From Candidatus Methanosuratincola petrocarbonis (ex Vanwonterghem et al. 2016) (lineage in GTDB: Archaea > Thermoproteota > Methanomethylicia > Methanomethylicales > Methanomethylicaceae), in assembly GCA_001717015.1 (NCBI GenBank), contig MAGV01000021.1, positions 1-7,376 on the forward strand: a DNA stretch of 7,376 nucleotides. Direction: 5' to 3'. The translations under genes were made by a program, and so were the position numbers. Below the pieces are notes generated by a model, which saw nothing but the letters and a program-made list of their open reading frames with translations, was not told where the DNA came from and made no database searches. This document shows positions 6,533-7,376 of the stretch, piece after piece; the stretch's first letter is position 1; each line of letters starts with the position of its first letter.

Positions 6533-7376
6533 GTGAAAGTATTGCTCGGGGCCCCGGTGAGGCAGAAACCGAAGATATTCAAGGCCTACCTGGAATCCCT
6601 GGAAAGGTTAGAGAAGAAGTGCACCGTTGATTACCGGTTTTATTTCCATAACTGCGACTTGACCCCCATTGTACGGGCATCTAAACTTGATATCTCTTAC
6701 GATTTCGTCACCACGCAAGACGATTACGTATGCGATAGAGTCAATCACAGATGGGATCAAAGGAATATCGATACGGTGATAATGATCAGGAACAGGTTGA
6801 TAAAGGACTGCCTGGAGGGGGGCTATACTTATCTGTTTCTGGTGGACTCGGACCTTATCCTTCATCCCAAAACCCTGAGCCAGCTTTTGTCCAGAAAGAA
6901 AGAGATCATCGCCAACATCTTCTGGACAAGATGGAGACCAGATGAGCCGCCAAAACCTAACGCCTGGGACATGGATGAATACTCGTTCTTTGCGGACGAT
7001 AATGGCGACAGAATAGCCTTCCAGCTCTGGAGGAAACCTGGCTGTTATCCTTGCGGCGGGACAGGGGCCTGTATCCTTATCCACCGTAGCGTGCTCGAGG
7101 CTGGCGTGACGTACACACGGATACCCAACATCTCCTTTCCGGGTGAGGATAGTCACTTTTCTATAAGGGCTATGGTTTGTGGGTTCCAGCCCTGGATCGA
7201 GACTACCTATCCGGCATTTCACCTATACCGGGATGAAGATTACGAGCGGTGGGTGCAGGAAACCGGAGACGGCCCTATCCAGGACGCTTTAGTACAACCC
7301 GATGGCTGCCCTAAAAAGCAGCGGCTAAGTTTGTGCATGATCGTCAAGAACGAGGAGGAGTATCTTCCCCGCTGCC
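6533..7376 (+). CDS. Glycosyltransferase with a second GT2 module beginning at its C-terminal side (3' end outside window)
   Basis: The frame stays open for 281 codons to the end of the window, so the gene is partial. Residues count from the GTG at 6533. Residues 1-240 look like a GT-A domain: MKVLLGAPV as first strand, a conserved arginine helix (IMIRNRLIKDCL), the metal-binding YLFLVDSDLILHP with D105 and D107, a PCGGTGACILIHR segment, GEDSHF with E205-D206 as likely acceptor-side acids, and FHLYRDED with H230. A short linker leads to LSLCMIVKNEEEYLPRC from about residue 265, the start of a TPR-associated GT2 domain like the one in the 1688-residue protein. The complete protein is therefore probably another GT-GT2(-TPR) fusion. 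It sits 15 bases after the preceding glycosyltransferase gene, which suggests one operon. The likely role, an additional transferase for the flagellin glycan, is inferred from context. Confidence 0.85.
   Translation, partial: MKVLLGAPVRQKPKIFKAYLESLERLEKKCTVDYRFYFHNCDLTPIVRASKLDISYDFVTTQDDYVCDRVNHRWDQRNIDTVIMIRNRLIKDCLEGGYTYLFLVDSDLILHPKTLSQLLSRKKEIIANIFWTRWRPDEPPKPNAWDMDEYSFFADDNGDRIAFQLWRKPGCYPCGGTGACILIHRSVLEAGVTYTRIPNISFPGEDSHFSIRAMVCGFQPWIETTYPAFHLYRDEDYERWVQETGDGPIQDALVQPDGCPKKQRLSLCMIVKNEEEYLPRC
7334..7376 (+). repeat. GT2-module DNA repeat, copy 2 (cut by window end)
   Basis: This stretch matches 3724-3766 at 41 of 43 bases. One difference is silent (GAG against GAA) and one changes Lys to Glu. 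The three codons just before the repeat (7325-7333 against 3715-3723) each differ silently, so the high DNA identity begins abruptly here and continues to the window end. Confidence 0.8.

Noticed and set aside
6608..7222. 204-residue open frame on the minus strand
   Set aside because: It lies opposite the partial glycosyltransferase gene, whose + strand frame has intact VDSD and GEDSHF motifs and runs to the window end.
1..7376. Transposons, CRISPR arrays, tRNA or rRNA genes, phage or defence genes
   Set aside because: No transposase motifs, regularly spaced repeats, RNA gene signatures or nuclease-type domains were seen; nearly all of the window is coding sequence for flagellin and glycosyltransferases.

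Overview
The window is part of a flagellin glycosylation locus, probably from an anaerobic, often thermophilic Clostridia-type Firmicute (Peptococcaceae or Thermoanaerobacterales-like). The evidence is a short flagellin with almost no variable domain, strong GGAGG ribosome binding sites with GTG as well as ATG starts, a sigma-28-like promoter, and large glycosyltransferase/TPR fusion proteins next to the flagellin gene. The species cannot be named from this sequence. All genes lie on the + strand.

Layout: bases 1-562 are the C-terminal two thirds of a flagellin. Bases 583-618 form a perfect 16-bp hairpin with a TTTT loop. Bases 649-5715 encode one 1688-residue polypeptide with six modules in order: GT2 glycosyltransferase, short TPR block, GT4 glycosyltransferase, class I SAM-dependent methyltransferase, second GT2 of a different subfamily, and a long C-terminal TPR array. 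Bases 5716-5836 are intergenic and carry a candidate sigma-28 (FliA/SigD) promoter, TAAC-N16-GCCGATAA. Bases 5837-6517 encode a stand-alone 226-residue GT2 enzyme. A further gene opens at 6533 and runs off the window at 7376. It starts with a GT-A-like domain (VDSD motif) and ends just as it enters a second GT2 module that is nearly identical in DNA to the GT2 module inside the 1688-residue protein.

How the parts may work together (inference): the flagellin is the abundant acceptor. The multi-domain protein and the two following glycosyltransferases would build a short O-linked glycan on it in the cytoplasm before export, with the methyltransferase domain methylating one of the sugars. The TPR arrays would hold the protein substrate or partner enzymes. 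The hairpin after the flagellin gene would let only part of transcription through to the transferase genes. The internal sigma-28 promoter would tie the downstream transferases to flagellar timing.

The most notable points are the fusion of three glycosyltransferases and one methyltransferase in a single chain, the flagellar-type promoter inside the locus, and the sign of DNA-level duplication of the GT2 module between neighbouring genes.
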